DNA of 7,744 bases, taken from contig JAEWDJ010000028.1 of assembly GCA_023390155.1 (NCBI GenBank), positions 1 through 7,744 of the forward strand. Reading direction: 5' to 3'. Shown piece after piece: positions 5,572 to 7,744 of this stretch (within the stretch, counting starts at the first letter, position 1; every line of letters begins with the position of its first letter). A model generated the notes under the pieces. It saw nothing but the letters and a program-made list of their open reading frames with translations, was not told where the DNA came from and did no database searches. This stretch comes from Actinomycetes bacterium. GTDB taxonomy: Bacteria > Actinomycetota > Actinomycetes > Actinomycetales > Microbacteriaceae. Both the position numbers and the translations under genes were made by a program.

Positions 5572-6428
5572 GCGGCCGGCTCCGGGTGCGGCGCGTGTGC
5601 GTGGTCGTGGTGCGCGTGCGTCTCGGAGTCCGGGATGCCGACGACCACGATGCGGCCGCGGCTGCGGATCACGTCGACGGGCGTCCCGTACAGGTCGGTC
5701 AGCACTTCGCTGCGCAGCACCTCGTCCGGGGTGCCGGTGCGGAACCGGCCGCCGGCGAGGTAGAGCACGCGGTCGACCATCCCGAGCACGGGGTTCACGT
5801 CGTGGGTGACGAAGACGACCGCGCTGCCGTGCTCGCGCCGGCGCCGGTCGATCAGCTCGCTCACGCCGCGCTGGTGCTGCAGGTCGAGGGAGAGCAGGGG
5901 CTCGTCGCAGAGCAGCATCGCCGGGTCGCCGGCGAGCGCCTGCGCGACACGGAGGCGCTGCTGCTCGCCGCCGGAGAGGGAGCCCACGGGGGCGTCCGCG
6001 TAGCGGCGGGCGCCGACCGCGTCGATCAGCTCGTCGGTGCGGGCGCGATCGGCCCGACGCGGGAGCGGGAGTCCCCAGCGGTGCCCGTCGACGCCCAGCC
6101 GCACGAGGTCGCGCGCCCGCATGGGCGTGCCGGCGGGGATGAGCTTCTGCTGCGGGATGTAGCCGATGCGCCGGTCACCGCGCCGCACCGGGTGCCCGTC
6201 GAAGGTGATCGAGCCGCCGTCGAGGCGCTGCTGGCCGAGGATGGCGCGCAGGAGGCTGGTCTTGCCCGAGCCGTTGGGGCCGAGCACCGCGACGAACTCG
6301 CCGGCGTGCACCTCCAGGTCCAGCTTGCTCCAGAGCGTCCGCTCGCCGAAGCCGAGCGAGGCGTCGCGCAACTGCAGCACGACACCTCGATCGGCGGGCG
6401 CGGGGACCCGCGCGAGGGGTTCGCTCAT
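5568..6428 (-). CDS. znuC: Zinc ABC transporter ATP-binding protein with histidine-rich tail
   Basis: This 286-residue ATPase drives zinc import on the cytoplasmic face. The nucleotide-binding domain is complete: Walker A GPNGSGKT (50-57), Q-loop YIPQQ (90-94), signature LSGGEQQR (151-158), Walker B MLLCDEP (171-177), SLD in the D-loop and the switch histidine in VTHD (H209). After the core, about 25 residues form a folded-looking strand (GRIVVVGIPD), followed by a tail HAHHDHAHAPH (271-281) holding six histidines and one aspartate. That is an obvious potential metal-binding stretch on the cytoplasmic ATPase rather than on the extracellular binding protein. The ATG at 6428 overlaps the znuA stop codon (ATGA, 6428-6425), and the gene's own stop overlaps the znuB start in the same way, so the three transporter genes form one coupled operon. 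The domain call is secure; the role of the tail is inferred. Confidence 0.95.
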   Translation of the reverse strand: MSEPLARVPAPADRGVVLQLRDASLGFGERTLWSKLDLEVHAGEFVAVLGPNGSGKTSLLRAILGQQRLDGGSITFDGHPVRRGDRRIGYIPQQKLIPAGTPMRARDLVRLGVDGHRWGLPLPRRADRARTDELIDAVGARRYADAPVGSLSGGEQQRLRVAQALAGDPAMLLCDEPLLSLDLQHQRGVSELIDRRRREHGSAVVFVTHDVNPVLGMVDRVLYLAGGRFRTGTPDEVLRSEVLTDLYGTPVDVIRSRGRIVVVGIPDSETHAHHDHAHAPHPEPAA

Positions 6429-7333
6429 TCGCCGAGGGCCTTGGCGACGGCGTCGACGTTCGCGTTCATCCAGCCGATGTAGTCCTTGCCGCTCGGGAGG
6501 GTCTCGGTCACCGGCACGACGGGGACGCCGGCCTGCTTGGCGGCGGCGAGCACCTTCTCGGTCTCGGGGCCGCTGGTCTGCTCATTGTAGGCGAGCAGCT
6601 TCACCGACCCTCCGCCGATCACGCCGAGCATCTCCTGCAGCACGGCGGGGGAGACATCGGTGCCCTCCTCGATCGCCTCGCTGAAGGCTTCGGGCGTCTT
6701 GTTCTCGAGGCCGATCGCCTCGAGCAGGTAGAGCGGAACGGGCTCCGTGATGGCGACGCCCTCGCCGGCGTGGGTGGTCTTCAGCTCCGCCTCGCGGTTC
6801 TCGAGCGCGGTCAGCTTCTCGCCGAACGTCTTCGCATTGGCCTCGAACGTCGACTTCTGCGACGGGTCGGCCTTGCCGAGGGCGGTCACGAGCTCGTCCG
6901 CGACCTTCTGCACGGTGGGGAAGTCGTACCAGACGTGCTCGTTGAGCTCGCCGCCGTCGGCCTTCTTGCCCGAGATGTCGACCGCGTTGAGCACGACCCG
7001 CTTGTCGTTCGGCGCGGCCTTCAGCATGGTGTCGACGAAGTCGTCGTAGCCGCCGCCGTTCTCGATCACGATGTCGGCCTTCGAGATCGCGAGCTGGTTC
7101 TGGGCGCTGGCCTCGAACGAGTGCGGGTCCTGCGCGGGGTCATCCATGATCGAGGTCACCTCGACGGCGTCGCCGGCGATGGTGGAGGCGATGTCGCCGT
7201 ACACGTTGGTGCTGGCCACGATGCGGACCTTCCCGTCGTCGGTCGAGGAGCCGGAGGACGCGGCGGAGCAGCCCGTGAGGGCGAGGGCGGCGGCAGCGGT
7301 CAAGGCGATCGCGAGGAGGGGGCGCTTCTGCAT
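6425..7333 (-). CDS. znuA: Zinc-binding lipoprotein of the zinc ABC transporter
   Basis: This 302-residue cluster A-I substrate-binding lipoprotein would capture zinc outside the membrane and hand it to ZnuB. It has a signal peptide with a short basic start (MQKRPLLAIALTAAAALALTGC) and a lipobox LTGC with the lipidated C22. Likely metal ligands are H71 (DPHSFE) and H133 (NEHVWYD). At the usual third-histidine position it has AITEPVP (E197), and near the fourth YNEQTSG (E251). The His/Asp-rich loop of many ZnuA proteins is absent. I chose ATG 7333. The frame extends to GTG 7405, but that adds 24 residues before the signal peptide using AGA, AGG twice, TTA and CAT codons, which the rest of the gene avoids, so it is leader sequence. 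The Shine-Dalgarno sequence for 7333 is weak (AGG about 10 nt upstream). The promoter and Zur box at 7410-7439 imply a leader of about 70 nt. Confidence 0.93.
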   Translation of the reverse strand: MQKRPLLAIALTAAAALALTGCSAASSGSSTDDGKVRIVASTNVYGDIASTIAGDAVEVTSIMDDPAQDPHSFEASAQNQLAISKADIVIENGGGYDDFVDTMLKAAPNDKRVVLNAVDISGKKADGGELNEHVWYDFPTVQKVADELVTALGKADPSQKSTFEANAKTFGEKLTALENREAELKTTHAGEGVAITEPVPLYLLEAIGLENKTPEAFSEAIEEGTDVSPAVLQEMLGVIGGGSVKLLAYNEQTSGPETEKVLAAAKQAGVPVVPVTETLPSGKDYIGWMNANVDAVAKALGE

Positions 7334-7409
7334 GAGCGGGGACCTGTCTAAGTCGTCGGCATGCCTGGTTCTCAGGCGGAGGGGGCCACCGGACATCGGG
7401 GCCACTACG

Positions 7410-7439
7410 AACCTACGCCTTGTTGAGAATGATTGTCAA
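7410..7439 (-). promoter_or_regulatory. Promoter of the znuA-znuC-znuB-zur operon
   Basis: On the minus strand a consensus -35 TTGACA (7439-7434) is followed after 18 nt by TAGGTT (7415-7410), which fits the TAnnnT -10 pattern. Transcription would begin near 7403-7406, about 70 nt before the znuA ATG. The -35 begins 2 nt after the stop codon of the upstream pucR-like gene. The Zur box overlaps the -35 and much of the spacer, the expected layout for repression by blocking RNA polymerase. Confidence 0.75.
7423..7439. promoter_or_regulatory. Zur box (zinc-dependent operator)
   Basis: TTGAGAATGATTGTCAA is a 17-bp inverted repeat with a one-base centre, matching at seven of eight paired positions (the G at 7427 faces G at 7435). 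It has the general TGAnAATnATTnTCA form known for Zur sites, stands out as an AT-rich island in GC-rich DNA, and covers the -35 of the znuA promoter. With zur in the same operon the assignment is strong, though not experimentally shown. Confidence 0.85.
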
Positions 7440-7441
7440 AA

Positions 7442-7744
7442 TCAGCTGCGCGCCTGCAGCGCGAGCCAGGCCAGCGCGCGGTCCTCCGCGCTGGTCATCG
7501 AGAGCCCGGTGAGCTCCTCGATCTTCTGCATGCGGTTGCGCAGTGTGTGCCGGTGGACGCCCAGCTGCGTGGCCGCCGCCTCCCAGCTGCCGTTCTCGGC
7601 CAGGAACACGCGCAACGACTCCAGCAGCTGCCCGTCGGCCTCGGCGGCGAGCGGGCGGAGGGGCTCCACGAGCGCGGTGACGGCCGAGTTCGGGAGGGCG
7701 CGGAGCAGCTCGTCCACGCTCGCCATCCGCGCGAACTCGACGGC
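7442..7744 (-). CDS. PucR-family transcriptional regulator, C-terminal part (5' end outside window)
   Basis: One hundred residues are visible, from the window edge to TGA at 7444-7442. The frame is open to base 7744, with AVEFAR preceding the ATG at 7726, so that ATG is internal. The segment FLAENGSWEAAATQLGVHRHTLRNRMQKIEELTGLSM is the C-terminal helix-turn-helix of the PucR/CdaR type, with the characteristic H-R-H-T-L-R-N-R recognition helix. Family members regulate purine or other catabolic genes, or neighbouring genes, and usually carry an N-terminal sensor part not seen here. The target and ligand are therefore unknown. The gene is on the same strand as the znu operon, its stop lies 2 nt before the Zur box, and no terminator separates them, so read-through into znuA is possible. 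Confidence 0.9.
   Translation of the reverse strand, partial: AVEFARMASVDELLRALPNSAVTALVEPLRPLAAEADGQLLESLRVFLAENGSWEAAATQLGVHRHTLRNRMQKIEELTGLSMTSAEDRALAWLALQARS

Noticed and set aside
5586..6482. Plus-strand open frame of 298 residues antisense to znuC
   Set aside because: The composition mirrors the complementary strand of znuC, no family motif is visible, and it crosses the znuC-znuA junction.
7363..7377. Small hairpin in the znuA leader (GCCTG against CAGGC) as a riboswitch or attenuator
   Set aside because: It has only five base pairs, with no conserved riboswitch core or terminator; such stems are expected by chance in GC-rich DNA.
7334..7405. Upstream GTG start for ZnuA at 7405, even a leaderless one next to the -10
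   Set aside because: The added 24 residues would precede an otherwise normal short signal peptide and use AGA, AGG, TTA and CAT codons that the gene avoids.

Overview
The window is GC-rich actinobacterial chromosome, most likely from the family Microbacteriaceae (Leifsonia or Microbacterium-like). This rests on the strongly G/C-ending codons, GTG starts, a PucR-type regulator, a CopD-CtaG fusion typical of Actinobacteria, and a znu-zur operon followed by a cysteine-free ribosomal protein set. The genus is inference. Almost everything lies on the minus strand; only the first partial gene is on the plus strand. I see no tRNA, rRNA, CRISPR array, insertion sequence or phage gene.

From left to right: the 3' end of an unrecognised, probably envelope-located protein (1-792, +) converges on a large polytopic CopD-CtaG fusion protein (823-2793, -), linked to copper handling and cytochrome c oxidase assembly. 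Next is a small HU-type nucleoid protein gene (2910-3197, -) with a perfect 15-bp terminator hairpin behind it. Then comes a tight three-gene ribosomal operon, rpmB-rpmG-rpsN (4128 down to 3417, -), closed by its own terminator hairpin. All three products (L28, L33, S14) are the zinc-independent type that lacks CxxC zinc ribbons. Upstream of it lie zur (4267-4674), znuB (4684-5571), znuC (5568-6428) and znuA (6425-7333), transcribed in the order znuA-znuC-znuB-zur. The window ends in the C-terminal part of a PucR-family regulator (7442-7744, -).

The centre of the window, 3417-7439, reads as a zinc-economy locus. A lipoprotein (ZnuA), an ATPase (ZnuC) and a permease (ZnuB) import zinc. Zur, the last gene of the same operon, senses zinc and should repress the operon through a clear Zur-box palindrome (7423-7439) that covers the -35 element of the znuA promoter. 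This is a negative feedback loop. The ribosomal proteins immediately downstream can replace zinc-containing paralogues and so spare zinc. However, I find no recognisable Zur box in front of rpmB. That leader instead carries a different, perfect GC-rich palindrome (4148-4167) just upstream of the ribosome binding site. This palindrome and a histidine-rich tail on ZnuC are the least expected features here. I do not see a wholly new system; the locus is a recognisable one with several unusual details.
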